Below are positions 55,161 through 63,975 of a stretch of DNA of 64,000 nucleotides, piece after piece. The stretch lies in the NCBI GenBank assembly GCA_903840415.1, contig CAIMFY010000091.1, positions 28,323 to 92,322 on the forward strand, given 5' to 3'. The notes under the pieces were generated by a model. The model was not told the origin of the DNA, searched no databases, and saw nothing but the letters and a program-made list of their open reading frames with translations. The DNA comes from an uncultured Opitutia bacterium. GTDB lineage: Bacteria > Verrucomicrobiota > Verrucomicrobiia > Opitutales > Opitutaceae. Position 1 is the stretch's first letter; every line of letters begins with the position of its first letter. The translations under genes and the position numbers were made by a program.

Positions 55161-55910
55161 ATGACTGCTCCCGCGTTTTCCGCACAAACCGCCATCGTCA
55201 CTGGAGGTGGCTCCGGCCTCGGTCTCGCCATCGCGCGCCGGCTGCTGGCGGAGGGCGTGTTCGTGGTCGTGTTCGAACTCGATGCCACCCGGCTTGCGTT
55301 GGTCACAAAGGAATTTGGCCCGCGCGGTCGCGGTGTCGCAGTGGACGTTACGGACGAAATGGCGGTGTCGCGCGCCGTCGAGGAAATTGCGCGGATTTGC
55401 GGGCGCATCGACATTCTCGTCAACAGCGCGGGCATCACGGGCAAGACCAACATCAAGTCGCACGAAGTGGAACTCGCCGATTTCGAGCGCGTGATGCGGC
55501 TAAATCTCACGGCGTCGTTTCTCACCGCGAAGACCGTGTTGCCAGTGATGCTGAAAAATAATTACGGTCGCGTGCTGCACATCGCGTCGATCGCCGGCAA
55601 GGACGGCAATGCCGGCATGCTCGCCTACTCGGCCTCGAAAGCGGCCGTCATCGGCATGACGAAAGTGCAAGGCAAGGAATACGCCGAGACCGGCATCACC
55701 GTGAACGCGCTCGCACCGGCAGTGATCCAGACGCCGATGGTCGATGCGATGCCAGCGGCGCAGGTAAAATACATGACGGACAAAATTCCGATGAAACGGT
55801 GCGGTTCGCTCGAAGAAGTCGCGGCGATGGCGGCATTCATCGTTTCACCCGCGACGAGTTTCACGACGGGATTCACCTTTGATCTCACCGGCGGACGCGC
55901 GGTGTATTGA
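55161..55910 (+). CDS. Short-chain dehydrogenase, 2-keto-3-deoxy-L-fuconate dehydrogenase-like
   Basis: A 249-residue Rossmann-fold SDR. The cofactor motif is TGGGSGLG (15-22), with NSAG (about 89-92), Ser of IASIAG and YSASKAAV (catalytic Tyr and Lys). NALAPAVIQTPMVDAMP is typical of classical SDRs. Position after a RhmD-like dehydratase suggests oxidation of the 2-keto-3-deoxy acid, as in the L-fucose/L-rhamnose oxidative route. Substrate is inferred. Transporter gene follows 57 bp later. Confidence 0.86.
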   Translation: MTAPAFSAQTAIVTGGGSGLGLAIARRLLAEGVFVVVFELDATRLALVTKEFGPRGRGVAVDVTDEMAVSRAVEEIARICGRIDILVNSAGITGKTNIKSHEVELADFERVMRLNLTASFLTAKTVLPVMLKNNYGRVLHIASIAGKDGNAGMLAYSASKAAVIGMTKVQGKEYAETGITVNALAPAVIQTPMVDAMPAAQVKYMTDKIPMKRCGSLEEVAAMAAFIVSPATSFTTGFTFDLTGGRAVY

Positions 55911-55967
55911 TCCACGCCAGCGCGGGGTTGCCAACGCCGAGCAAACCCCGCTGCATCGGCGGACCCC

Positions 55968-57311
55968 ATGCGCCCCATCCCGGCTGATTCAGGTTCATCG
56001 CCAGCAGCGGCATTGCCTGATGCGCCGCCGACGCGCGCGAGGCACGTGGCATTCGGATTCATCATCGTCCTCGCGATCATCACCTACATCGATCGCGTGT
56101 GCATTTCGCAGGCGGCGCCGGACATTCGCCACGATCTCGGTCTGAACGAAAAACAAATGGGCTGGGTGTTTTTCGCGTTCACGGCGGCGTATGCGCTCTT
56201 CGAAATTCCCGCCGGCCGAATGGGCGATCGATCCGGACCGCGCGGAGTGTTGATGAAGGTGGTCGTGATGTGGTCGGTGTTCACCGCGCTCACGGGCGCA
56301 GCGTGGAACTACGTTTCGTTGCTCGTGTGCCGAATTTTTTTTGGCGCCGGCGAAGCGGGCTGTTTCCCCAACGCCACGAAAATCTTCACCATTTGGTTGC
56401 CATCCAACGAGCGGGTGCGGGCCCAGAGCCTCCTCTGGCTGAGTGCGCGCTGGGGCGGCGCCTTTACGCCCATGCTGGTGGCCGTGGTGCTGGCATTCGT
56501 GAACTGGCGATGGGCCTTTGTGATCTTTGGTGCGCTGGGTGTCGCATGGGCGGTAGCGTTTTATCGCTGGTTTCGCGACCGGCCGAGCGAACATCCATCA
56601 GTCAACGCGGCTGAACTCGCCCTGCTCGACGGCGCCGAAAGCAATGCGCCAAGTCACGCGAGTATTCCATGGACCAAGTTACTACGAAGCCCAACCGTGT
56701 GGCTGCTGTGGCTCCAGTATTTTTGCATGTCGTATGGCTGGTATTTTTATGTGACGTGGCTGCCGACCTATTTGCGTGACGCGCGCCATGTATCGCTTGA
56801 AAAAAGCGCCGTGCTCGCAGGACTGCCTTTGTTCTTCGGCGGCTTCGGATGTCTTGCCGGCGGTTGGCTCGCACGACGACTCGGCAGTCGCTGGAATGAT
56901 GTGCGCCGCGCGCGGCGCGTGACCGCAAGCACGGGGTTATTCGCCGCCGGGGCATTCACGGTCCTCGCGATGTGCATCGACAGTCCTGCGCTCGCGATGG
57001 TTGTGCTCGGACTCGCAAGCTTCGCCAACGATCTTGCGCTCGCACCGGATTGGGTGGCATGCATGGATGTCGGTGGCCGGCTCGCGGGCTCGCTCTCCGG
57101 CAGCATGAATATGATGGGCAACCTCGGTGGCGCGATCGGACCCGTCGTGGTGGGCTACATTCTCAACAGCACGAAGCCTGCAGTCGACGCGCCGCCAACG
57201 CTAGCGGGCTGGACGTCGGCATTTCTTCTCGCAGCGGCAGTTTATGTCATCGGCGCTGTATCGTGGATCTTCATCGATCCTGTAACTCCGCTAGAAAAAA
57301 TGCACGAATAG
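55968..57311 (+). CDS. MFS transporter, anion:cation symporter (ACS) family-like
   Basis: A 447-residue membrane protein with about twelve helices, beginning at FGFIIVLAIITYIDRVCISQA. The MFS loop motif appears as GRMGDRSGPRGVL and the ACS-type FFGAGEAGCFPNATKIFTIWLP; the middle loop is residues 215-250. The family carries organic or sugar acids with protons; here probably a deoxy sugar acid or the sugar itself, since it ends the pathway cluster. The first 25 residues are cytoplasmic and Pro/Ala-rich. The stop lies before an AT-rich spacer. Confidence 0.88.
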   Translation: MRPIPADSGSSPAAALPDAPPTRARHVAFGFIIVLAIITYIDRVCISQAAPDIRHDLGLNEKQMGWVFFAFTAAYALFEIPAGRMGDRSGPRGVLMKVVVMWSVFTALTGAAWNYVSLLVCRIFFGAGEAGCFPNATKIFTIWLPSNERVRAQSLLWLSARWGGAFTPMLVAVVLAFVNWRWAFVIFGALGVAWAVAFYRWFRDRPSEHPSVNAAELALLDGAESNAPSHASIPWTKLLRSPTVWLLWLQYFCMSYGWYFYVTWLPTYLRDARHVSLEKSAVLAGLPLFFGGFGCLAGGWLARRLGSRWNDVRRARRVTASTGLFAAGAFTVLAMCIDSPALAMVVLGLASFANDLALAPDWVACMDVGGRLAGSLSGSMNMMGNLGGAIGPVVVGYILNSTKPAVDAPPTLAGWTSAFLLAAAVYVIGAVSWIFIDPVTPLEKMHE

Positions 57312-57838
57312 TGGTCGTTTGACGTTCCATAATAATCTCATAACGTTGTTTAATAATATTTTGTGTTTTTTATGGATGAGTAGTTTACTAGAAACTCGCC
57401 TAAATATTGGAAAACTAGGGGAAATGATGCAGTGCGCCAAGACACGCAGCACCTGGCTCGCTGTCTCAGTGATTCCGCACGAGTAGATCCCCATACCGAC
57501 CGATCCAGACCCACCGCTTGCCCGCACAGCAAACACGTGTTCTTCGCGCGCATTTGTCGGGGCACTTTGGTATCCTCCGATTACCGCAGCACTTTTGTTT
57601 TTATAAACCATCGAATTTAAAACAAGATCTTTAACACTAAATCCTATCGATAATTTGGGTATTTTAACGATTATAGGGTCGTTTTCATTCGTTTTTGGCG
57701 TTTTTCGACCGTTATCGGCGGTTATACTACTCTTACGAAAACGGCCATTAGCTGTGATAAGTATTTTCTTTTGAACGCTGAGCCATAAAGTTGAACTAAC
57801 GGCTTCAGCACCAAATATACTTAACCAAGGGCATCACT
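57312..57838. other. AT-rich intergenic region before accB
   Basis: 527 bases without a supported gene. The flanks (57312-57420 and 57600-57838) are AT-rich, in sharp contrast to the rest of the window; the middle (57430-57590) is GC-richer and may be a decayed gene or mobile remnant, but matches nothing I know. Repeated CGTTTT-type words occur at 57679-57712. The last 50 bases hold a likely accB promoter. Confidence 0.6.
57791..57821 (+). promoter_or_regulatory. Probable accB promoter
   Basis: TTGAAC (57791-57796) and TATACT (57816-57821) are separated by 19 bases, slightly long for a sigma-70-type promoter. The -10 is strong. Transcription would start near 57828, about ten bases before the TTG start, after an AAGG ribosome site (57826-57829) that would lie at the very 5' end. 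Confidence 0.45.
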
Positions 57839-58330
57839 TTGGACCTAAAACAAATCAAACAAATCATTGACCTCATGAAGCGCTCCGAACTTACCGAGTT
57901 CGCAGTCGAGGAAGAAGGTTTCAAACTCAAAATCCGACGCGGATCCAACGGTTTGCCTGTTGTTACGACTAGCCGTGGATCAAATGCCCCTTTTCCGTAT
58001 CCTGCTGTAGATACCGCTGCGAATACGGCAACTCCAGTCCTATCGACCGCCGCTACTTCCCCGAGTTCGGCAATTCAAGAAGAAGTAGGCGTTGGTTACA
58101 TTAAGTCTCCCATGGTTGGCACCTTTTACCGTGCTGCGTCTCCGGAGAGTAAGCCATTCGCTGACATAGGCACGAAGATCGTCGAAAATTCGGTCGTCTG
58201 CATCATTGAGGCGATGAAGATCATGAACGAAATTCAGGCCGAGGCTAAGGGCACGATCCTAGAGGTGCTCGTTGAAAACGGTCAGCCGGTCGAATACGGC
58301 CAGCGACTCTTTAAAATCAAACAGGGCTGA
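57839..58330 (+). CDS. accB: Biotin carboxyl carrier protein of acetyl-CoA carboxylase
   Basis: A 163-residue protein carrying the biotin of acetyl-CoA carboxylase, which starts fatty-acid synthesis. The biotinylated Lys127 lies in [14 protein letters not shown] within the C-terminal domain (90-163). A variable Ala/Ser/Pro-rich linker (about 35-85) separates it from the N-terminal helix [18 protein letters not shown], as in E. coli AccB (156). The start is TTG (57839) with AAGGGC just upstream; a rare start for such a gene and possibly used to tune level. accC follows 91 bp later. Confidence 0.95.
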   Translation: MDLKQIKQIIDLMKRSELTEFAVEEEGFKLKIRRGSNGLPVVTTSRGSNAPFPYPAVDTAANTATPVLSTAATSPSSAIQEEVGVGYIKSPMVGTFYRAASPESKPFADIGTKIVENSVVCIIEAMKIMNEIQAEAKGTILEVLVENGQPVEYGQRLFKIKQG

Positions 58331-58421
58331 GCCGCACTACGAAGCCACCCACCCCGCCGCCCGCTGAACCGTCTCGCGATCAGCACTTCCGGCAAGGTCG
58401 GGTGGTTTCACGTTTATCGCT

Positions 58422-59786
58422 ATGATTCAAAAAATTCTCATCGCCAACCGCGGTGAAATCGCCCTTCGCATCGTTCGCGCCTGCCGTGAACTTGGAATCA
58501 AGACTCTCGCCGTCTATTCTGAGGCCGATGTTCAATCGCTCCATGTCCAACTCGCGGACGAAGCAATCTGCATTGGTGGTCCCAGGAGTGCCGACAGCTA
58601 TCTCCGCGCCGACCGGATCATCTCGGCCGCCGAGATCGCAGATGTCGATGCCATCCATCCCGGCTACGGTTTTCTATCGGAGAACGCTAAATTTGCAGAA
58701 CAATGCGAATCCTGTAACATCAAGTTTATCGGGCCTAAATCTAAATCCATCAAAATGATGGGAGACAAGTCGGTCGCCAAAGATACCGTTAAGAAAGCAG
58801 GTGTCCCGATTGTCCCTGGATCTGATGGCCCGGTCGAATCCGAAGCTGATGCGGTTAAGATCGCCCGTAAGATCGGTTATCCGGTCATTATCAAGGCCGT
58901 TGCTGGCGGTGGAGGACGCGGCATGCGGATCGCGCATAATGACGTTTCCTTCGCCAAGGAATACCACGTCGCCTGTGGTGAGGCAGAAAAAGCGTTCGGC
59001 AACGGTGCGGTTTACATCGAGAAATACATCGAGAAACCACGCCACATTGAGTTCCAGATTCTAGGCGACTCGCATGGCAAGATCATCCACCTCGGCGAAC
59101 GAGATTGTTCTGTCCAACGGCGGCACCAAAAACTCATCGAAGAATCACCGTCGCCATTCCTTAACTCAGACCTGCGCAAAAAGATGGGTAAGGCCGCGAT
59201 TCGCGCCGCCGAAGCGGCAGAATACGAAAATGCTGGCACGATCGAGTTCCTGGTCGATGCCAAGGGAAATTACTATTTCATTGAGATGAACACCCGGATT
59301 CAGGTCGAGCATCCTGTGACTGAGGAATGCACGGGTATCGACCTGATAAAACAGCAGATCCATATCGCCAACGGCGAGAAACTCGCATTCGACCAAGGCG
59401 ACATTAAGTTCGAGAAACACGCCATCGAGTGCCGTATCAACGCCGAGGACCCCGCACGCAACTTCGCCCCCTCGCCCGGCACCATTGGCCTTTATTACGC
59501 GCCGGGTGGCCATGGTGTGCGGGTCGATTCCCACGCCTATTCCGGATACACAATTCCGTCCCACTACGATTCGATGATCGGCAAGTTAATCTGCTTCGGT
59601 CCCACGCGCAAAGTCGCCTTAGAGCGCGCCTATCGCGCCCTTAGCGAGTATCTTATCCGCGGGATCAAGACCACGATCCCGCTCCACAAAGCCATCATGG
59701 CCGACCCTGTTTTCATTGAGGGCAAGGCCACTACCGCCTACATGGAGGATTTTCTCGGGCGCACCGCCACCGATCTCTTCTCGTAA
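58422..59786 (+). CDS. accC: Biotin carboxylase
   Basis: A 454-residue ATP-grasp enzyme, matching E. coli AccC (449), that carboxylates the biotin on AccB. Opening [20 protein letters not shown], the ATP loop [15 protein letters not shown], the bicarbonate/biotin region [23 protein letters not shown] and [14 protein letters not shown] are all intact. The C-terminus ([13 protein letters not shown]) is usual. GC at silent sites is lower than in neighbours. With accB it forms an operon ended by a terminator. Confidence 0.97.
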   Translation: MIQKILIANRGEIALRIVRACRELGIKTLAVYSEADVQSLHVQLADEAICIGGPRSADSYLRADRIISAAEIADVDAIHPGYGFLSENAKFAEQCESCNIKFIGPKSKSIKMMGDKSVAKDTVKKAGVPIVPGSDGPVESEADAVKIARKIGYPVIIKAVAGGGGRGMRIAHNDVSFAKEYHVACGEAEKAFGNGAVYIEKYIEKPRHIEFQILGDSHGKIIHLGERDCSVQRRHQKLIEESPSPFLNSDLRKKMGKAAIRAAEAAEYENAGTIEFLVDAKGNYYFIEMNTRIQVEHPVTEECTGIDLIKQQIHIANGEKLAFDQGDIKFEKHAIECRINAEDPARNFAPSPGTIGLYYAPGGHGVRVDSHAYSGYTIPSHYDSMIGKLICFGPTRKVALERAYRALSEYLIRGIKTTIPLHKAIMADPVFIEGKATTAYMEDFLGRTATDLFS

Positions 59787-59812
59787 ACTCAGCGGTTCTG
59801 CGTCTGGCTTCA

Positions 59813-59838
59813 GCCCGGGCCCTGCGCCCGGGTTTTTT
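59813..59838 (+). terminator. Rho-independent terminator of accBC
   Basis: CCCGGGC (59814-59820) pairs with GCCCGGG (59826-59832) across a five-base loop, followed by six T (59833-59838). It lies 27 bases after the accC stop. Confidence 0.92.
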
Positions 59839-59858
59839 ATTGGTTTATTTATCCCACG

Positions 59859-60374
59859 ATGTCTTCCGCCACCGATTCTGCCTCCAACGCCCTTGAGCGC
59901 CCTTGCCCTTGCGGAAGCGGTCAGGCGTTTGGTTCTTGCTGCCAGCCGATTCTACAGCACATCAAATCCGCGACCACCGCCGAGCAGTTGATGCGTTCGC
60001 GCTTCACGGCCCACTCGCTCCACGACTTCGAACATCTTCACCGCACTTATTGGCCGACCGCCCGTCGCCCCTACGTCGCGGAGCCCGACGTTGCCCCGCG
60101 CATGAACTGGACGCGTCTGGTGATCCATGCGCACGAAGCCGGCGCGAAACCTGACACCGCGTTTGTAGATTTCACCGCCTACCACCGCGATGATTCTGGT
60201 GAACAGGCATTCCACGAGAAATCTGAATTTCTGCGCGTCGCCGGCGAATGGTATTATACCCGCTCGGTCCGCCAGGGCCCCGCGCCGCTCAAAGCCACCC
60301 ACCCAAAAGTCGGGCGCAATGACCCATGCCCTTGCGGTAGCGGGAAAAAATTCAAGCAGTGCTGCGGAAAATAA
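59859..60374 (+). CDS. YchJ-like SEC-C domain protein
   Basis: A 171-residue protein of the UPF0225 (YchJ) family. SEC-C zinc motifs lie at both ends: [14 protein letters not shown] (about 16-29) and [16 protein letters not shown] (about 153-168). The middle is an NTF2-like fold ([33 protein letters not shown]). SEC-C is the zinc-binding tail of SecA, so a protein-quality or ribosome/SecB-like role has been suggested, but YchJ function is unsettled. Length equals the E. coli protein (152) with small additions. It lies 20 bp after the accBC terminator. Confidence 0.9.
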   Translation: MSSATDSASNALERPCPCGSGQAFGSCCQPILQHIKSATTAEQLMRSRFTAHSLHDFEHLHRTYWPTARRPYVAEPDVAPRMNWTRLVIHAHEAGAKPDTAFVDFTAYHRDDSGEQAFHEKSEFLRVAGEWYYTRSVRQGPAPLKATHPKVGRNDPCPCGSGKKFKQCCGK

Positions 60375-60497
60375 GCTTCAGCTGATTCGCTCCTCCCACG
60401 GCACACCGGACTGTCCGTTCTCGTCCGTCGCGCCCTTTTGCCCCGCCGTTCGTCGAATCGAAGGACTGCAAATTCAGTTTTCATTTCGTTTACCTCC

Positions 60498-61967
60498 ATG
60501 AAAATTTGTCCCCTTTTGTCTGCCGCGTTCGCTACGTCCCTCGCGTTTTTCACCCTCGCCACGCCAGCCAGTGCGCAAATCGGCCGCCGGTTCCCCTCCG
60601 AGAAAAAAATTGTCGCCGATCCCGTGACGGGCATTCCGCTCACCTTTCTTACTAGCACGCCAGCCGGCGATTCGAAGATTTACCAGACCCACCCGCAGTG
60701 GACGTCCGACGGAAAATGGGTGATCTTTCGGTCTAGCCGAGCGCCGGGTCAGGCGATGGCGGTCAACGAAGAGACGGGCGACATCGTGCAGGTGACCGAC
60801 AAGGGTTACACTGGCATGCTATGCGTCGCCCGGCTCTCGATGAAACTCTACGTGATGCGTGATCCGAACGCCGGTCGGGGGCGCGGGAGCGATGCCACGA
60901 GTGCATCACCGCAGACCGCCGCTGCCGCCGAGGCGGCCCAAGCCGCAACTGCCGCCGCCGCCCAAGCGACTGCCGGCGTGCCCGCCGGTGCGCTCGGTGG
61001 CGGCGGTGGCGGTCGTGGCGGTCCCCGCGGTCCGCTTCAAATCGTCGAGATCGATCTCGCGAAAGTTTTCGCCGACAGCGCGGCCGGCACCTTGAAAGAC
61101 GGCACCGCCTACGAGCGCGTGTGCGGCACCGTGCCCGCCGAGATGCGCGCTGGCGGCGATATGGCACTCGATGCCAACGAGGCCACCGCTTACTTCCGCA
61201 CCGCCGGCTCCGATCTGGCGGACAAACTTGCTCCCGGTCAAAAAATCGCGGAGCGCTACGGTCCGCGCGGCATGGGCGCCGGACCCGCCGGCCTCGCCGG
61301 CATGAACCTCACGACCGGCGAAATAAAATTCATCGTCGCCGTCGGTTTTCAGATCGGCCACGTGCAGACTAATCCGTGGGTGCCCGGCGAAATCATTTTC
61401 TGCTGGGAAACCGGCGGCAAGGCCCCGCAACGCACCTGGACCGTGATGGCCGATGGCACCGGCCTGCGCCCGCTTTACCCCGAAGCCGACTACGAATGGA
61501 TCACGCACGAGGCCGTCATCACCAAGGACGAGGTCGCTCTCGCTATCATGGGCCACGTTAAGATCGGTGCGAAGACCGATTGGGGCGTCGCTGGTTCCCG
61601 CGCACACCCTACCGGTCTGGCCATCGTCAATCTCCGCACGCATGAGATGCGCATCGCCGGCCAGACGAAATCCGGCAGCGGCCTCTGGCATGTCAACGGC
61701 TCCAGTGACGGACGCTGGGCGGTGGGCGACGATTTCTCGCGCAGCCTCTACCTCATCGATCGCCACACCGACGAAATGATCATGCTCACGACCGGCCACA
61801 AACCCACTGCCTCCGATCATCCGCACCCCACCTTCAACGCCGACGGCACCAAGATCGAAATCGAGTCCGCAATGCTTTCGGCCGATGGACGTTCGATGAA
61901 CATCTGCATCGTCCCCGTGCCGAAATCCTGGCTCGCGCGCACTTACTCGGACAAGATTCCGCAGTGA
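60498..61967 (+). CDS. Exported beta-propeller protein, oligogalacturonate lyase (PL22)-like
   Basis: A 489-residue exported protein with signal peptide ending ATPASAQ (about 27). The propeller has WTSDGKWVIFRSSR and GHVQTNPWVPGEIIFCWETG, WITHEAV, and SDHPHPTFNADGTKIEIES, which fit PL22 oligogalacturonate lyases; metal-binding His (WITHE, HPHP) are visible. It may cleave pectin fragments. A long Ala/Gly-rich insert (about 137-186; AAAAEAAQAATAAAAQATAG, GGGGGG) interrupts the third blade and is not usual for PL22. The start at 60498 is chosen by the leader. Confidence 0.76.
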   Translation: MKICPLLSAAFATSLAFFTLATPASAQIGRRFPSEKKIVADPVTGIPLTFLTSTPAGDSKIYQTHPQWTSDGKWVIFRSSRAPGQAMAVNEETGDIVQVTDKGYTGMLCVARLSMKLYVMRDPNAGRGRGSDATSASPQTAAAAEAAQAATAAAAQATAGVPAGALGGGGGGRGGPRGPLQIVEIDLAKVFADSAAGTLKDGTAYERVCGTVPAEMRAGGDMALDANEATAYFRTAGSDLADKLAPGQKIAERYGPRGMGAGPAGLAGMNLTTGEIKFIVAVGFQIGHVQTNPWVPGEIIFCWETGGKAPQRTWTVMADGTGLRPLYPEADYEWITHEAVITKDEVALAIMGHVKIGAKTDWGVAGSRAHPTGLAIVNLRTHEMRIAGQTKSGSGLWHVNGSSDGRWAVGDDFSRSLYLIDRHTDEMIMLTTGHKPTASDHPHPTFNADGTKIEIESAMLSADGRSMNICIVPVPKSWLARTYSDKIPQ

Positions 61968-62079
61968 CCGGATAGTTTGTCCTGCGCGCCTTCGCGGGCA
62001 TTGCCTACTCACCACTCTGCGTGAGATCCCTCTCGCTCGAAGACTAAGCGCCGCGCCGTCACCGCATTCGCGGCATCGT

Positions 62080-62463
62080 TTACGGCGTCGGCACCATCGC
62101 CAGCGCCACTGCCTCCAGGAATTTCTCCCGGTTAAACGGTTTCATCACTGCCGCATGCGCACCCAAGCCCTGGGCAATCCTCAGGCAATCGGTGCTGTCG
62201 ATGATCCGCCCGCCACCGGAAATCGCGAGCACCCGCGCGGCGGGCTGACTGACTTTCAGCGCAGCGATGAGTTCGACGCCGTCGCCATCCGGCATGAGAA
62301 TATCCGTCACCACGAGATCAAACGCCGCCTTCTTCGCCAACGCGCTGGCTTCGTTGCCGGTAGCGGCACATGTCACGCGATGACCTGCCTGCTCGAGCCA
62401 GTTACAAATAAGCTGGCGAATATGTTCCTCATCATCGGTAAGCAAAACGGAAAGCGGTGGCAT
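62080..62463 (-). CDS. Single-domain response regulator (receiver)
   Basis: A 127-residue stand-alone receiver with DDE pocket (10-12), phospho-acceptor Asp54 (VVTDILMPDG), Ser82 switch and Lys108 (AVMKPFN). The loop between switch and Lys is long (GGGRIIDSTDCLRIAQGLGA), as in three other receivers of the window. No output domain. It is divergent from the next receiver, 137 bp apart. No kinase gene is near, so its partner is elsewhere. Confidence 0.88.
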   Translation of the reverse strand: MPPLSVLLTDDEEHIRQLICNWLEQAGHRVTCAATGNEASALAKKAAFDLVVTDILMPDGDGVELIAALKVSQPAARVLAISGGGRIIDSTDCLRIAQGLGAHAAVMKPFNREKFLEAVALAMVPTP

Positions 62464-62600
62464 GGAGCACGCGCAGCGGAGTGGACTTCGTGCCTCGTTT
62501 CAAGCCCACGAATGACCCGCCACCCGGCAAAACCAGTGGTCATCGTCCGACGACTTCTCCTCGCCACCCGGAAAGATAATAATCTAACTCCAGCTCAACC

Positions 62601-62978
62601 ATGAGCCGCATCCTTGTCATCGACGACGACCCGGCGGTGCGGGCAGCCGTCGCCCGTGTTCTCGTCGCCGCCGGCCACCAGGTGAACCAAGCCGCCGATG
62701 GACGCCTCGCCCTCGAAGCCCTCCGCCACGAACCCGTCGACCTCGTCATCACGGATTTGTTGATGCCGGAAATCGACGGCATCGAAATGATCGTGGCCGT
62801 CCGCCAGCAGTTTCCCGCGCTGCCGGTCATCGCGATGTCCGGCGCGATTCCCAACGCGGACCTCTATCTGGGTATCGCGACCAACCTCGGCGTGCGCCAC
62901 ACCCTCGCCAAACCCTTCAACGCCGAAAAGCTTTTGCACGCCGTCAACCAAACGCTTGAGCGCCCAGATTCCCAGTGA
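62601..62978 (+). CDS. Single-domain response regulator (receiver)
   Basis: A 125-residue receiver with DDD pocket (8-10), Asp52 (VITDLLMPEIDG), Ser80 switch and Lys104 (TLAKPFN). It is a close relative of the receiver at 23.4 kb (LYLGIATNLGVRHTL against LYLKIAGKFGANRTL), suggesting duplication or a common partner. No output domain. It is divergent from the receiver at 62.1 kb. Confidence 0.9.
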   Translation: MSRILVIDDDPAVRAAVARVLVAAGHQVNQAADGRLALEALRHEPVDLVITDLLMPEIDGIEMIVAVRQQFPALPVIAMSGAIPNADLYLGIATNLGVRHTLAKPFNAEKLLHAVNQTLERPDSQ

Positions 62979-63088
62979 TCGCGAGGGCGCACGCGGAAAT
63001 CCTCCGCGCCCGCCACTAATCGAATGCAGCGCCGCACGGTGACTGCGTGTGCCTCCGCCGGTTGTTCATCGTTCGCGCGTAGTGCCAG

Positions 63089-63116
63089 AAAAAAGGCCCG
63101 CGTTGTCGCGGGCCTT
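63089..63116 (-). terminator. Rho-independent terminator of the secreted-protein gene
   Basis: AAGGCCCGCG (63093-63102) and CGCGGGCCTT (63107-63116) form a ten-base stem with a four-base loop; on the minus strand it ends in a run of T (complement of A at 63089-63094). It lies 24 bases beyond the stop at 63140. Confidence 0.92.
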
Positions 63117-63139
63117 GTGTGATGGAAGCCTGCCGACCG

Positions 63140-63850
63140 CTACTTGATGATGTCGTGCGCGGTCATATTGGCCACAACGGTGCGATATTTCGCCGCACTC
63201 GCGAGCCACTCCGCCAATTGCGCGTCGCCGGACATGAAATCGAGCAACGCCGCGAGTCGCTCGTTGGTCGGCAACGCGATCGTGACGCGGTGGGTGTAGG
63301 TCGTGCGACCAGCGAGCACCCGATAGACATTGATCTTTGCATCCTGAAAACCCTTCGCGTCGAAGAGCGCACGGAGTCCGTCGAGGGACTTGAGATAGCC
63401 GGCTTCGTCGCCGACCAGCGCCACCGTGGTATACACGTAAGAGTTTTTATACGAGCCGTCGAACCGCACCCCTTGGTAGAGTATGCGCGCGCCAATCTTT
63501 CGGATGGCACGATTGTGGTCCATGATGTCTCTGAGCGTCGGATCGCCGGCGAGGGCGGCATTATTTTTCGCCATGGCTGCCACTGATTCCGCCGCGATCA
63601 CACTGCGGACGGAGCCGCTCTTGCCGCCATCGAACGTGCTCACATAAACGTGATAAAACGTATCGATGCCAAGCTTGGCCTTGATGATGTCGTTGGCCTG
63701 CGACAGCCAAGCGGCGTAGCCAGTAGGATCGTCAGTCTCGATATCGGTGATGGCAATGACGCGGGCCACGGGCTTCGGATCAGCGGCCTGCACGAGGCAG
63801 GCCACGAGGAGCGTCACAACCGACGCTAACACCTTGCGGGTGATTTTCAT
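63140..63850 (-). CDS. Exported protein of unknown function
   Basis: A 236-residue protein with signal peptide (VLASVVTLLVACLVQAA, cut near 24). The mature part contains two similar halves, each with a strand-helix-strand pattern (PVARVIAITDIETDDPTGYAAWL, then a second block AKINVYRVLAGRTTYTHRVTIALP), which could suit an antibiotic-monooxygenase-like ferredoxin fold repeated twice. I cannot name it. Isolated, with its own terminator and a 125-base leader to the palindrome at 63959. Confidence 0.7.
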   Translation of the reverse strand: MKITRKVLASVVTLLVACLVQAADPKPVARVIAITDIETDDPTGYAAWLSQANDIIKAKLGIDTFYHVYVSTFDGGKSGSVRSVIAAESVAAMAKNNAALAGDPTLRDIMDHNRAIRKIGARILYQGVRFDGSYKNSYVYTTVALVGDEAGYLKSLDGLRALFDAKGFQDAKINVYRVLAGRTTYTHRVTIALPTNERLAALLDFMSGDAQLAEWLASAAKYRTVVANMTAHDIIK

Positions 63851-63958
63851 GGGTCTATGGGGGTTGCCAGCAGCTGCCGATTTTATGGGCTTTTGTGGGC
63901 ATTTAACGCGAAACTTTGCCGTACTTGATGGCGGAAGATCTTGCCATTGCGCCTAAAC

Positions 63959-63974
63959 GTGTGCATTTGCACAC
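63959..63974. promoter_or_regulatory. Perfect 16-base palindrome, possible operator
   Basis: GTGTGCATTTGCACAC, seven-base arms GTGTGCA and TGCACAC around TT, stands one base before the ATG of the last gene. Such a site just before a short gene often binds its own product, as with antitoxins, or a dimeric regulator. Confidence 0.65.
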
Positions 63975-63975
63975 T

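Noticed and set aside
57291..57611. 106-codon minus-strand frame in the AT-rich spacer
   Set aside because: No start context, no domain, and it crosses a composition border; at best a remnant.
63001..63088. Hairpin GGGCGC...GCGCCC near 62985-63012
   Set aside because: Imperfect stem and no T-run, so it is not listed as a terminator.
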